Below are positions 8,783-17,257 of a DNA stretch of 64,000 nucleotides, piece after piece (the first letter of the stretch is position 1; every line of letters starts with the position of its first letter). The notes under the pieces were generated by a model, which saw only the letters and a list, made by a program, of their open reading frames with translations, did no database searches and was not told where the DNA came from. A program made the position numbers and the translations under genes. This DNA comes from Shimia gijangensis (lineage in GTDB: Bacteria; Pseudomonadota; Alphaproteobacteria; Rhodobacterales; Rhodobacteraceae): assembly GCF_900142085.1 (NCBI RefSeq), contig NZ_FQZQ01000010.1, positions 62,001-126,000 on the forward strand, read 5' to 3'.

Positions 8783-9592
8783 CTATGCCTGTTCTGTCCG
8801 ACACGCCTTGCGCCATTGTTGATGGGCATCTTTCTTGGCAAGCCTGACCGCTTCCATATCCAGATCGCTTTTATTGATGCGCAGGTATTCAGCCTGAAGT
8901 GCATCTGGCAGGGCGACATTTGCCGGCGGCAAGGGCAACAGTTTGCTTCGGGTTTCCGCCGGGATTTCAAGCAGATCAAGCAATGGCGTCAGCGGACCAA
9001 GCGGCGTGTCCTGAGTGGTTTCCAAGGCTCGGAACTCCACGCGATGCGGTGCGACTGCAAGACGGACTTTGTCGATAATCCGATCCAATCGCGCGGACTC
9101 TGCGTAGGCGTGCTTGTATTCTTCCAGATCCATAGACAGGCGCACAACGCCAAGATGTTGACCATAGCAACTCTTGAGCCATGCATCTGCCGCGCGGGTT
9201 GAGAAATAGAAAATCATCTCCGGTGGGGTGGGCATGGTTTTTTCTACGGTGTGAACAAAGGCCTTCATCAGAATGGGTGTTGCCGCATAAGTTTGCAGGC
9301 TGCGGCGCCCGGGCATGTGCCCGGCAAGGTCTTCGGAGCTGATGCAAATCTGGCGGTCCGGCGCGTCTTTTATCTGTTCAAGGAATTTTCCGAGTTCATA
9401 GGTGAAATGGATCAAATCTTCAGAAGCACGGGTGGCCGAATAGGTCCGGGCCGCTTCACAGACGGGTGTCATATTCTTGCGTAGAAAAATATCGGCGTGT
9501 TCGCTCAGGCGCCGCCTGTTCTGCCCAAGCATTTTTTGCACACTTGTCGTGCCGGTTTTGTGAAAACCCGCGTGTATGACCATCCTTGCCAT
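8783..9592 (-). CDS. Sulfotransferase-like P-loop protein
   Basis: A 269-residue protein starting MARMVIHAGFHKTGTTSVQK. The GFHKTGTTS segment is the PAPS-binding 5'-phosphosulfate loop of the sulfotransferase superfamily. ICISSEDLAGH and the FYFSTRAADAWLKSCYG block match the layout of the 3'-phosphate-binding region, but the match is loose. The acceptor is unknown; in roseobacters such genes often belong to surface polysaccharide or capsule functions. Its start codon follows the rimM stop with no gap, so it is co-transcribed and probably coupled. It interrupts the usual rimM-trmD adjacency, which suggests later insertion. Confidence 0.7.
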   Translation of the reverse strand: MARMVIHAGFHKTGTTSVQKMLGQNRRRLSEHADIFLRKNMTPVCEAARTYSATRASEDLIHFTYELGKFLEQIKDAPDRQICISSEDLAGHMPGRRSLQTYAATPILMKAFVHTVEKTMPTPPEMIFYFSTRAADAWLKSCYGQHLGVVRLSMDLEEYKHAYAESARLDRIIDKVRLAVAPHRVEFRALETTQDTPLGPLTPLLDLLEIPAETRSKLLPLPPANVALPDALQAEYLRINKSDLDMEAVRLAKKDAHQQWRKACRTEQA

Positions 9593-10096
9593 TCAGAACA
9601 ACCCGTCCGGCGGATCGGCAATGATACGGCCAGCTTCAAGATCCACAGTCGGCACCGAAGCATGGGTGAAGGGCAACAAAACCGTTGCCTTTAATCCCGG
9701 TCCGGTGATTTCCAAAAGGTCAGCAGCGCCGTGGTTCTGGACAGAGGCCACGTGGCCAAGAACATTGCCGCCTGTGTCGCGCACTTCAACGCCAACCAGA
9801 TCGGCATAATAGTATTCGTCATCCGGAAGCGAGGGCAGTCTGTCGCGCGGAGCATAGAGTTTTTGACCCTTCAAAGCATCTGCCTGTTCCTTGCTTGAGA
9901 CACCGGACAGGCGGGCAACGATCCCGTTCTTGATGGCGCGCGTCAGGGTGACTGTGAACTCCTGGGTTCCGTCTTCGGTCGACAAAGGGGCATAGTCGGC
10001 GATGGCCTCGGATTCAGCCGTAAAGCTTTTGAGCCGCACTTCTCCGCGGACACCATAGGCTCCCGCAACAGCACCAACACAGACCATTTCCGTCAT
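9593..10096 (-). CDS. rimM: Ribosome maturation factor RimM
   Basis: A 167-residue RimM, which binds S19 and helps 30S head maturation. It has [22 protein letters not shown] at the N-terminus, [20 protein letters not shown], then the PRC-barrel part [16 protein letters not shown] and LLEITGPG...[13 protein letters not shown]. Length is normal. It lies downstream of rpsP, past a strong hairpin, and its stop abuts the next gene's start. Confidence 0.96.
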   Translation of the reverse strand: MTEMVCVGAVAGAYGVRGEVRLKSFTAESEAIADYAPLSTEDGTQEFTVTLTRAIKNGIVARLSGVSSKEQADALKGQKLYAPRDRLPSLPDDEYYYADLVGVEVRDTGGNVLGHVASVQNHGAADLLEITGPGLKATVLLPFTHASVPTVDLEAGRIIADPPDGLF

Positions 10097-10216
10097 TCGA
10101 ATTTCCCAGCTCTTCTTACGTCATTATTTTCGTTCATACGCCGCCGAAGGGCAAGCACTTGTGCCGCAAAGCAATGCATTTGACGCAGTCTGCTTTGATC
10201 CGGGCCCCGAAAGGCA

Positions 10217-10244
10217 ACGGGGCGCCCGATCCTGAGCGCCCCGT
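10217..10244 (-). terminator. Hairpin between rpsP and rimM
   Basis: A 9-bp perfect stem ACGGGGCGC/GCGCCCCGT with a 10-nt loop lies 67 bp past the rpsP stop. The T-run is poor on the minus strand, so it may attenuate or stabilise rather than fully terminate. Confidence 0.6.
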
Positions 10245-10310
10245 ATTGGTCTTGATTTGAGACAAGTCGTGTCACAGCCCGGAGACCCGAACTGCACCCA
10301 CCAACTTTTC

Positions 10311-10703
10311 TTATTCTTCTGCTGCGGCTTCTTCAGCAGGTGCTTCTGCCGGAGCTTCAGCAGCTTCAGCGGCCTTAGCAGCTTTTTCTTCAGCGCGGTC
10401 TTTTGCTTTCTGGCCAGGCTCGGCTTTCTGCGGGTTGGCGCGCTCGGTTTTGGCCAGAGTGCCCGACGCTTCGAGGAAACGTGCAACACGATCCGAAGGC
10501 TGAGCGCCTTGGTCGAGCCAGTACTGAACACGTTCCATGTCCAGTTTCACGCGCTCTTCGCTGTCTTTTGGCAAAAGCGGGTTATATGTGCCAAGCTTTT
10601 CGATGAAACGGCCATCGCGAGGCATACGGCTGTCAGCCGCAACAACGCGATAAAAAGGACGCTTTTTTGAGCCGCCGCGGGCGAGACGAATTTTCATAGC
10701 CAT
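10311..10703 (-). CDS. rpsP: 30S ribosomal protein S16
   Basis: A 130-residue S16. The conserved core [39 protein letters not shown] and [19 protein letters not shown] covers the first 80 or so residues. An Ala/Glu/Lys-rich low-complexity tail ([15 protein letters not shown] at the end) extends it beyond E. coli length (82), as is usual in alphaproteobacteria. It follows the chorismate mutase gene by 75 bp. Confidence 0.97.
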   Translation of the reverse strand: MAMKIRLARGGSKKRPFYRVVAADSRMPRDGRFIEKLGTYNPLLPKDSEERVKLDMERVQYWLDQGAQPSDRVARFLEASGTLAKTERANPQKAEPGQKAKDRAEEKAAKAAEAAEAPAEAPAEEAAAEE

Positions 10704-10778
10704 GGTTTGTATCTCCTGTTCCTAAGCTAATTGAGGGGCACTGCCCCGTCATTCCTGTGGTGTCTTAACCAGCAATAC

Positions 10779-11072
10779 TCACTGGTGTTTCTTGTGGTGC
10801 CTGATGACCTCATCAATGATGAAGTTCAGGAATTTCTTGGCAAATTCAGGGTCCAGGTTGGCCTGTTCCGCCATGTCTTCAAGACGCGCGATCTGTTTGG
10901 CTTCGCGGTCGGGGTCGGATGCGGGCAGGTCGTGCTCTGCTTTTAACTTGCCTACAGCCTGGGTGTGCTTGAACCGCTCACCCAATGTATAAACCAGGAT
11001 CGCATCCAAACGATCGATGCTTTCGCGGTGTTCTTTCAGCACCTCTGCGGCGCGGGTCACTGCATCAGTCAA
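10779..11072 (-). CDS. Chorismate mutase, AroQ class
   Basis: A 97-residue all-helical chorismate mutase that converts chorismate to prephenate. Visible are RESIDRLDAILVYTLGERF (the R-x2-I-D-x-L-D start of helix 1), TQAVGKLKAEHDLP with the catalytic lysine, DREAKQIARLE and FAKKFLNFIIDEVIRHHKK. The only sensible start is TTG 11072, which overlaps the end of the upstream GNAT gene by 8 bp and implies coupled translation. A pheA (prephenate dehydratase) gene is also in this window at 34.6 kb, so the two steps are on separate proteins. Confidence 0.9.
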   Translation of the reverse strand: MTDAVTRAAEVLKEHRESIDRLDAILVYTLGERFKHTQAVGKLKAEHDLPASDPDREAKQIARLEDMAEQANLDPEFAKKFLNFIIDEVIRHHKKHQ

Positions 11073-11670
11073 GGGCCCATCCTTTCGGCTTGAACATCGG
11101 ATCAGCATAGTGGCTGATTTCCATTTCGATGCCGTGGTTGATCTGGCTGTCGGCCAGTTGCGCGGCACTTGGGTGGCGATAAACAACGTCGTTGCCATCC
11201 ACAGAGCCCGCGCTTTTGTCGTGCTTGGCACCCAACCGCTCCGCGAGACGGATCGAGTCGAGGTTCTTGGGGTCAAGGTAAGACACCGCACCCTCCCAGC
11301 CGAGCTGAGAATAGAAATACTTGCGCGCCGCATGTGCTGCCTCAAGTGCGTAGCCATGCCCGGCCTTATCCGGCCAGATGATCCAGGCGATTTCCTTTTC
11401 CGGCCATTGCGCGGGCATCCAGCCACCGGCCATGCCATAGGTCTCGTCTGTGACCTTGTCGTGGATCATCCACATGCCATAGCCGCGAATGTTCCAGTGG
11501 CCAATTTCAGCCGCATAGAGCATCCATGTTTCATATGCATTTAGCGGACCACCCATAAAACGCGAGCGGTACGAGGCAAAGGTTGCCTTGAAGTTTGGAT
11601 AATCCTCGGGCTCGGGGCCGCGCAGGATCAGGCGCTGCGTCTCGATGACGGGGATGTTTTGAGTTGCCAT
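11065..11670 (-). CDS. GNAT-family N-acetyltransferase (paralogue A)
   Basis: A 201-residue GNAT of the RimJ/RimL-like acetyltransferase_3 type. It begins IPVIETQRLILRGPEPEDYPN, then HWNIRGYGMWMI, the acetyl-CoA block IIWPDKAGHGYALEAAHAAR, and VSYLDPKNLDSIRLAERLGAK. The acceptor is unknown. Its ATG overlaps the upstream paralogue's TAA by one base (TAATG), and its end overlaps the chorismate mutase start, so the three genes form a tightly coupled unit. Confidence 0.85.
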   Translation of the reverse strand: MATQNIPVIETQRLILRGPEPEDYPNFKATFASYRSRFMGGPLNAYETWMLYAAEIGHWNIRGYGMWMIHDKVTDETYGMAGGWMPAQWPEKEIAWIIWPDKAGHGYALEAAHAARKYFYSQLGWEGAVSYLDPKNLDSIRLAERLGAKHDKSAGSVDGNDVVYRHPSAAQLADSQINHGIEMEISHYADPMFKPKGWALD

Positions 11671-12221
11671 TACGCGTAGGCCTCCATGCCGCCATTTTCC
11701 AGCTCATCGGGTGCCGGGTGACGCCAGATTTCAATCTGGCCATAAGCCGGATCATCATACATCTGCTCAAAACGCGCGCCCAATCGGCGGGCCACGCCCT
11801 TGGAGGGTTCATTGACCGGATCAATCTGTGAAATCGCCGTGTCCCAGCCCAGAATGTCATAGGCGTGCACGCGTGCTGCCACGGCTGCCTCGGTGGCATA
11901 GCCTTTGCCTGTCGCCGTTGGCATCAGGGTCCAGCCAACTTCGCGCTCAAACCATCCGTGTGGATACCAAAGGCCAACGCGGCCCAGATACGTACCACTG
12001 TCTTTGGCTTCCAAAGCCCAGAACCCAAACCCGCGCAACGCCCAATGCCCAACCACCGTCGCCATCAACCGCCATGTTTCGTGCGGTTTTTTCGGGCCAC
12101 CCACAAAATGCGAGGCTTCGGTTTGAAAAAACGCGATCTCGGACGCCATATCTTCTTCACGCGGGGCGCGAAGGATAAGACGCTCGGTTTCGAGCGTTGG
12201 GATGGTGAACGTGGCGGTCAT
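11670..12221 (-). CDS. GNAT-family N-acetyltransferase (paralogue B)
   Basis: A 183-residue GNAT similar to its downstream neighbour: IPTLETERLILRAPREEDM, GHWALRGFGFWALEAKD, the acetyl-CoA block MPTATGKGYATEAAVAAR and ISQIDPVNEPSKGVARRLGA. The shared order of blocks suggests tandem duplication. It starts at ATG 12221, 4 bp after the ffh stop. The acceptor (protein N-terminus or small molecule) is not evident. Position between ffh and rpsP hints at ribosomal-protein acetylation, but that is speculation. Confidence 0.85.
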   Translation of the reverse strand: MTATFTIPTLETERLILRAPREEDMASEIAFFQTEASHFVGGPKKPHETWRLMATVVGHWALRGFGFWALEAKDSGTYLGRVGLWYPHGWFEREVGWTLMPTATGKGYATEAAVAARVHAYDILGWDTAISQIDPVNEPSKGVARRLGARFEQMYDDPAYGQIEIWRHPAPDELENGGMEAYA

Positions 12222-12225
12222 CGGG

Positions 12226-13740
12226 TTATTTCTTTTTCCCAAAACCGCTGAGGCCCGGAGGCAATCCGCCGCCACCGCCCAAACCGGGCAGACCGCCGGG
12301 CATTTTGCCGCCCATTGCCTTGGCGGCTTGTTCCAACGCTTTGGGGTCCATGGCTGACGGGTCCATACCCGCCATCGGGTCGCCGCCTTTGCCAACCATG
12401 CCTTTCATGGCTTGTTTGAGCATGCCGCCTTTGCCCATCTTGCCCATCTTCTTCATCATGTCGCCCATCTGGCGCTGCATCTTCAGAAGCTTGTTAAGGT
12501 CAGACACTTCCATGCCCGATCCCTGGGCAATCCGTTTTTTGCGGCTGGCTTGCAGGATCTGTGGGTTGGCGCGCTCCATCTTGGTCATCGACTGGATCAT
12601 GGCGATCTGGCGCAGCATGACTTTGTCGTCAAAGCCCGCGTCCTGAACCTGTTTGGCCATCTTGCCCATGCCCGGCATCATGCCCATGACACCTTCCATG
12701 CCGCCCATCTTGATCATCTGCTCAAGCTGCATTTTCATGTCGTTCATGTTGAAGCGGCCCTTTTGGAACCGTTTCATCATGCGTTCGGCCTGTTCGGCCT
12801 CAATGCTTTCCTGCGCCTTCTCGACCAGCGCAACAATGTCGCCCATGCCAAGGATACGGCCAGCGACACGCTCGGGTTCAAAGGTTTCCAGCGCGTCCAT
12901 CTTTTCGCCAAGACCGACGAATTTGATCGGCTTGCCTGTGACCGCGCGCATCGACAACGCCGCACCGCCACGACCATCACCGTCCATACGGGTCAGAACC
13001 ACGCCCGAGATGCCGATCTTGCCGTCGAACTCTTCGGCAACTTCGACGGCGACCTGGCCGGTCAGGCCATCAACGACCAACAAGGTTTCGCGCGGGTTCA
13101 CCGCATCGCGCACGTCTTCGACCTCTTGCATGAGGGTCTCGTCGATCTGCAAACGACCCGCAGTATCGAGCATATAGACGTCATAGCCACCCAAAGTGGC
13201 CTGTTGTTTGGCGCGTTTGGCGATCTGAACGGCGTTTTCACCGGCCACGATGGGCAATGTGTCGACGCCAATCTGGGTGCCCAGAATTTGCAACTGCTGC
13301 ATCGCCGCCGGACGATAGATGTCCAGCGAGGCCATCAGCACGCGCTTGCCGTTTTTTTCCGTCAGGCGTTTGGCCAGCTTACCAGTGGTGGTGGTCTTAC
13401 CCGAGCCTTGCAGGCCGACCATCAGGATCGGGGCAGGGGCGTTATCAATTTTCAACTCGCCGCGCTGATCGTCGTCGCCTGCCAGAACATGTTGCAATTC
13501 GTCATGAACGATTTTGACAACCTGCTGGCCGGGGGTCACCGATTTGGTGACGGACTGACCGGTGGCTTTTTCCTGAACCGCTTTGACAAAATCGCGGGCC
13601 ACCGGCAGCGAGACGTCCGCCTCAAGCAATGCCACGCGCACTTCGCGAAGGGCGGTTTTGACATCATCGTCAGACAGCGCGCCCTGTTTGGTCAGACGGT
13701 CAAAGACACCAGACAGGCGTTCGCTTAGATTCTCAAACAT
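12226..13740 (-). CDS. ffh: Signal recognition particle protein Ffh
   Basis: A 504-residue SRP54 GTPase. The NG domain has GLQGSGKTTTTGKLAKRL (G1), DIYRPAA, MLDTAGRLQID (G3), VVDGLTGQVA and VLTRMDGDGRGGAALS (G4). From about residue 330 comes the methionine-rich M domain that binds signal peptides and SRP RNA, with MQLEQMIKMGGMEGVMGMMPG and SGMEVSDLNKLLK. A Gly/Pro-rich tail ends the protein. Its RNA partner is encoded in this same window at about 30.9 kb. It is the first gene of the minus-strand translation cluster. Confidence 0.97.
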   Translation of the reverse strand: MFENLSERLSGVFDRLTKQGALSDDDVKTALREVRVALLEADVSLPVARDFVKAVQEKATGQSVTKSVTPGQQVVKIVHDELQHVLAGDDDQRGELKIDNAPAPILMVGLQGSGKTTTTGKLAKRLTEKNGKRVLMASLDIYRPAAMQQLQILGTQIGVDTLPIVAGENAVQIAKRAKQQATLGGYDVYMLDTAGRLQIDETLMQEVEDVRDAVNPRETLLVVDGLTGQVAVEVAEEFDGKIGISGVVLTRMDGDGRGGAALSMRAVTGKPIKFVGLGEKMDALETFEPERVAGRILGMGDIVALVEKAQESIEAEQAERMMKRFQKGRFNMNDMKMQLEQMIKMGGMEGVMGMMPGMGKMAKQVQDAGFDDKVMLRQIAMIQSMTKMERANPQILQASRKKRIAQGSGMEVSDLNKLLKMQRQMGDMMKKMGKMGKGGMLKQAMKGMVGKGGDPMAGMDPSAMDPKALEQAAKAMGGKMPGGLPGLGGGGGLPPGLSGFGKKK

Positions 13741-13995
13741 CGCTCATCGGCTCCTAATCACCGTTTCCATATGGCCCGAACCTAAGCACGAACCGCCCAA
13801 ACGCCAATGTCCCCCGTGGGCGCAACGCGCTGACGGGGGGCGATCCCGGCCAAATGGCCATGGGACCGGAAGTTTTGACAGACTTCCGGAATTGAGGGGG
13901 GATTTAGACCCGGTCGCGCGCAGAGTCAAGTCAAAGCCCTTGAAGCGGTCCGCATCTCGCGGCATGAGGTAAACAAGGACAAAAAAGGACACATC

Positions 13996-14532
13996 ATGGA
14001 CGCCTCATCCGCCTATCAGGACAGCCTGCCTGTCAGCTCAGATGCCTTGTTGGAACGGCTTGACGGCTGGGGGCTTTCATACACCCGCCACGATCACGTG
14101 CCGCTGCGCACCGTGGCAGAATCGAAGACCGTCGAAGATGCTTTTGTGATCGACGGAGAGAATGGGTTTCGCCTTAAGAACCTGTATCTTCGCGACAAGA
14201 AAAAACGCAACTACCTGGTGACGTTGCAACAGGACCGCGAGATTGATCTCAAGGCGCTGGGCGCAAAGCTGGGCGTTGGGAACCTGTCCTTTGGATCGGC
14301 GGATCGATTGATGCAGCATTTGGGTATTCGCCCAGGCGCCGTCAGCCCGCTGGCCATGGTTACAGGCGTCGATATGGGGGTGCGATTTTTCATGGATCGT
14401 GCTGCACTTGGCGCTGATCGGGTCTATATGCACCCGCTGGTCAATGACCGGACCCTCGGATTGCCCGTGGCCGCGCTGGACACATTGTTCGAGAAATTGG
14501 GCGTGACCGTCGAGTGGCTTGATCTCGACTAG
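13996..14532 (+). CDS. ProX/PrdX-type prolyl-tRNA editing protein (YbaK domain)
   Basis: A 178-residue stand-alone editing-domain protein. Features are the N-terminal HDHVPLRTVAESK, GFRLKNLYLRDKKKRNYLV with the conserved active-site lysine region, LQQDREIDLKALGAKLG, SADRLMQHLGIRPGAVSPLAM and the C-terminal VNDRTLGLPVAALDTL. This pattern is that of PrdX/ProXp-ala, which hydrolyses Ala mischarged on tRNA-Pro. It is divergent from ffh across 255 bp with no other gene. ATG 13996 is preceded by AAAAGGACA. Confidence 0.88.
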   Translation: MDASSAYQDSLPVSSDALLERLDGWGLSYTRHDHVPLRTVAESKTVEDAFVIDGENGFRLKNLYLRDKKKRNYLVTLQQDREIDLKALGAKLGVGNLSFGSADRLMQHLGIRPGAVSPLAMVTGVDMGVRFFMDRAALGADRVYMHPLVNDRTLGLPVAALDTLFEKLGVTVEWLDLD

Positions 14533-14538
14533 GTGACA

Positions 14539-14559
14539 AGGCCCGCGCGGGGCGGGCCT
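14539..14559. terminator. Hairpin between convergent ProX and azoreductase genes
   Basis: AGGCCCGC and GCGGGCCT form an 8-bp stem with a 5-nt loop directly after the ProX stop and 10 bp from the azoR stop. There is no long T-run. It probably serves both converging transcripts. Confidence 0.5.
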
Positions 14560-14568
14560 GTCTGATCC

Positions 14569-15111
14569 TCAGGCCGCTTTGGCGTCAGCCGTGTTGCCGT
14601 CTTTGTCCAGGATGGTCACATCCGTGATCCCGACAAAGCCCAAAGCAAAGCGCAGATAGTCGCTGGCAAAATCATAACCCGACCCCAAAGGTGTGCCGCC
14701 GCTGGCGATGGTGATAATCGCCTTTTTACCTTCCAATAGGCCCTTGGGACCATTTTCGGTATAGGCAAAGGTGACGCCTGCGCGGCTGATCTGATCGATC
14801 CAGGCTTTCAGAACAGCCGGGATTGAAAAGTTGTACATCGCGGTGCCGATCACAATCGTGTCCGCATTTTGAAGCTCCGCAACCAGTTTATCGGAAAGCT
14901 CAAGCGCCTTAGCTTGCGCGGCGTCTCTTTCGTCGGGTGCGATGAACGTAGATTGCACCCAGATGGGATCCAGGAAGGGCAGGCCATCCGCCAGATCGCG
15001 GGCTACAACCGTGTCGGCATTCTGGGCGGCGACCAGTTCGGCAGATTTGATCCGCGAGACAGAGCCTTCGGAGCGGGCAGAGGCATTAATGTGCAATACA
15101 GTGTGGGTCAT
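14569..15111 (-). CDS. azoR: FMN-dependent NADH-azoreductase / quinone reductase
   Basis: A 180-residue flavodoxin-fold enzyme. HINASARSEGSVSR near the start is the FMN-phosphate loop. TIVIGTAMYNFSIPAVLKAWID and IITIASGGTPLGSGYDFASD are typical of AzoR, which reduces quinones and azo compounds with NADH and protects against thiol/quinone stress. ATG 15111 was chosen because it yields the standard MTHTVLHIN start. It is divergently transcribed from a LysR-type regulator, which is the likely controller. Confidence 0.9.
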   Translation of the reverse strand: MTHTVLHINASARSEGSVSRIKSAELVAAQNADTVVARDLADGLPFLDPIWVQSTFIAPDERDAAQAKALELSDKLVAELQNADTIVIGTAMYNFSIPAVLKAWIDQISRAGVTFAYTENGPKGLLEGKKAIITIASGGTPLGSGYDFASDYLRFALGFVGITDVTILDKDGNTADAKAA

Positions 15112-15144
15112 GGGGTTTCCTTGGGTTTGGTGTTTCCCAACAGA

Positions 15145-15192
15145 AATAGATATTGCGAAATTGAACACAATCGCGATAATTGCGCATCTATT
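15145..15192. promoter_or_regulatory. Inverted repeat in the azoR-lysR divergent promoter
   Basis: AATAGAT (15145-15151) and ATCTATT (15186-15192) are exact inverted half-sites flanking a segment with ATTGCG and TCGCGATAATTGCGCA. The 118-bp divergent spacer is the expected place for LysR-regulator binding. The binding protein is inferred from context only. Confidence 0.35.
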
Positions 15193-15229
15193 GTGAGTAT
15201 TTGCACAGAGAGGGGCATAGGGGTGAGTG

Positions 15230-16114
15230 ATGGATAACTGGGACGAAGTACGAACAGCTTTTCAGGTCGCGCGTATGGGCACAGTCAGCGGTGCTGCGGA
15301 TGTTCTAGGCGTGCATCACGCGACAGTCATTCGTCACATCGATGCACTTGAGGGCAAGCTGGGCGTGAAACTGTTTCAACGCCATGCGCGCGGCTATACC
15401 GCGACCGAAGCGGGTGAGGATCTGTTGTTGGTCGCCAAGGCGACCGACGATCAGTTCAGTCAGCTTGAAGGTCGTATCAAAGGTAGCGGCGATGCGGTTT
15501 CGGGCGAGCTGGTTGTCACTTCGTTGGAATCCATGGCTCGATTGCTGGCTCCGATCATGACGGATTTTCAGGCGGAATACCCGGAAGTCATTGTGCGTTA
15601 CCTTACCGGCGCGCGACTTTTCCGCTTGGAATACGGCGAGGCGCATGTCGCCCTTCGCGCGGGCCCCAAGCCGCAAGAGCTGGACAATGTCGTGCAATCT
15701 TTGGGGCGCTTGCGGTTGGGCCTATTTGCCAGTCCGTCTTATATTGAACGTCACGGCAAACCTTCGGGCGCGGATGATCTGGCCGGGCATCGCTTTGTCG
15801 GGCCGGATGAGACCCGCCTGCGCGCGCCGTTTCTGACCTGGATGAAGGACAATCTGAAGCCCGAGCAAATCGTCTTTCGTACGATGGACGCTATCGCAAC
15901 CGAACAAGCGGTGATTGCCGGGGCAGGCATTGGTTTCTTGCCGTTGTGGGTGTCGCATGACCATCCCGAACTGCAAGAAGTGATGCCGGCGCTGGACGAA
16001 TGGAGCGGCGAATTGTGGCTGGTCACGCATGTCGATCTGCACCGCACCACCAAAGTGCAGGCCTTTGTGAACTTCCTCAAAGACCGCGCGGCGGCTGACT
16101 GGGTCTGTTCATGA
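15230..16114 (+). CDS. LysR-family transcriptional regulator (divergent from azoR)
   Basis: A 294-residue LTTR. The N-terminal winged helix-turn-helix reads MDNWDEVRTAFQVARMGTVS with AADVLGVHHATVIRHIDALE as the recognition region. The C-terminal effector-binding domain starts near residue 90 (VSGELVVTSLESMARLLAPI). Divergence from azoR suggests that it senses an electrophile or quinone-type signal and controls azoR. Its stop overlaps the start of the EamA gene (ATGA), so regulator and transporter are probably co-expressed. Confidence 0.88.
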   Translation: MDNWDEVRTAFQVARMGTVSGAADVLGVHHATVIRHIDALEGKLGVKLFQRHARGYTATEAGEDLLLVAKATDDQFSQLEGRIKGSGDAVSGELVVTSLESMARLLAPIMTDFQAEYPEVIVRYLTGARLFRLEYGEAHVALRAGPKPQELDNVVQSLGRLRLGLFASPSYIERHGKPSGADDLAGHRFVGPDETRLRAPFLTWMKDNLKPEQIVFRTMDAIATEQAVIAGAGIGFLPLWVSHDHPELQEVMPALDEWSGELWLVTHVDLHRTTKVQAFVNFLKDRAAADWVCS

Positions 16115-16992
16115 ACGCACTTGCGCGCGGCCATTTGGCCATGCTGCTGTTTTCGGCGCTGGTGGCCGGGTCGTTCTCGCTCGGCTCAATGACGGCAAAT
16201 GAAATTGCCCCCGCGGCGCTGAACGCTCTGCGGTTTCTGATTGCGGCGGTTGTCATTGGGGTGGCCGCGCTGGCAACCAAAGGCTTGCCCCGCGATGCCT
16301 GGCGTGCGCCCTGGCGCTATCTGGTGCTGGGCGGGCTGTTTGCAGCCTACTTTGTTTTGATGTTCGAAGGTCTCAAAACGGCTGCACCCATCAGCACGGC
16401 GGCGGTGTTCACTCTGACTCCCCTCATGTCCGCCGGGTTCGGATATCTGCTGTTGCGCCAGATTTTGACTGCCCGAATGGCGGTGGCATTGTCTATTGGC
16501 GCGGCAGGGGCGCTTTGGGTGATTTTTCGTGCCGACTGGGCCGCGTTTCTGCAGTTTCGTGTCGGGCAGGGGGAAATCTACTATTTCTGGGGCTGCATGG
16601 CGCATGCGATCTATACGCCCATGGTGCGCAAGCTCAATCGCGGCGAGCATCCCGTGGTGTTCACCTTTGGCATGTTGATCGCCGGTTTTGTCATTCTGCT
16701 AGTTTACGGCTGGTCTGACATCCGCGCCACCGATTGGGTCGCGTTGCCGGGGATCGTTTGGATCACCGCATTTTATCTGGCGATCTTTGCCTCAGCGGCC
16801 ACCTTTGTTCTGTTGCAATTTGCGACCATGAAGCTGCCCAGCGCCAAGGTCATGGCCTATACCTATCTGGTGCCCAGTTGGGTGATTTGCTGGGAGATCA
16901 TACTGGGTCACGGGGCTCCGACAGGATTGGTGCTGGTCGGCGTCGCGATGACCGTTGCTGCGTTGCTTCTGTTGCTTCGAAACGAACACTGA
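16111..16992 (+). CDS. DMT-superfamily EamA transporter
   Basis: A 293-residue inner-membrane protein with about ten hydrophobic helices in two EamA repeats. Repeat 1 includes APAALNALRFLIAAVVIGV and ISTAAVFTLTPLMSAGFGYL. Repeat 2 includes WITAFYLAIFASAATFVLLQ and AKVMAYTYLVPSWVICWEI. Such proteins export metabolites or amino acids; the substrate is unknown. The 4-bp overlap with the LysR gene suggests that efflux is part of the same response. Confidence 0.87.
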   Translation: MNALARGHLAMLLFSALVAGSFSLGSMTANEIAPAALNALRFLIAAVVIGVAALATKGLPRDAWRAPWRYLVLGGLFAAYFVLMFEGLKTAAPISTAAVFTLTPLMSAGFGYLLLRQILTARMAVALSIGAAGALWVIFRADWAAFLQFRVGQGEIYYFWGCMAHAIYTPMVRKLNRGEHPVVFTFGMLIAGFVILLVYGWSDIRATDWVALPGIVWITAFYLAIFASAATFVLLQFATMKLPSAKVMAYTYLVPSWVICWEIILGHGAPTGLVLVGVAMTVAALLLLLRNEH

Positions 16993-17053
16993 TTGCGACG
17001 GATCAAGGCAGTGGGTGCCAGTTTGTGAAGGATCACGGGCACAGGAGAATCCC

Positions 17054-17257
17054 ATGCTCGCCGCCACCAACAAGACTGATCTTTTGGCTGTCACAGAAAA
17101 AGAGTTCGCCAAACTGGTTCCGCTGCTTGATGATCTTGGTGCTGACCTCATTCCGCACTCGTTTGACGACGGTTGGAGCATCAAAGATGTCATTGCCCTT
17201 CGCACTATCGCCCCGCTGCGAAATTTGTCAGGGCGTTTACGCGTTTGGGCGGGGTGA
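17054..17257 (+). pseudogene. Truncated ClbS/DfsB-family (DUF1706) gene
   Basis: The frame opens with MLAATNKTDLLAVTEKEFAK and reaches DDGWSIKDVIA, the N-terminal third of ClbS/DfsB four-helix proteins, in which SIKDVIAH is normally followed by RAHWxD and about 100 more residues. Here the sequence departs after SIKDVIA and stops at 67 codons. In another frame the departing sequence reads PSHYRPAAKFVRAFTRLGG, which does not look like ClbS. A deletion or rearrangement junction near 17198 is likely. ClbS-type proteins protect against colibactin-like warheads; this copy should be inactive. Confidence 0.6.

Noticed and set aside
10093-10275. 60-codon minus-strand frame between rpsP and rimM
   Set aside because: It runs through the strong hairpin at 10217-10244 and has no recognisable composition or family signal.
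12412-13728. Long open frame (438 codons) antisense to ffh
   Set aside because: It mirrors the ffh codons on the other strand, is His/Leu/Asp-rich in the way complementary frames are, and has no family motif; ffh is certain.
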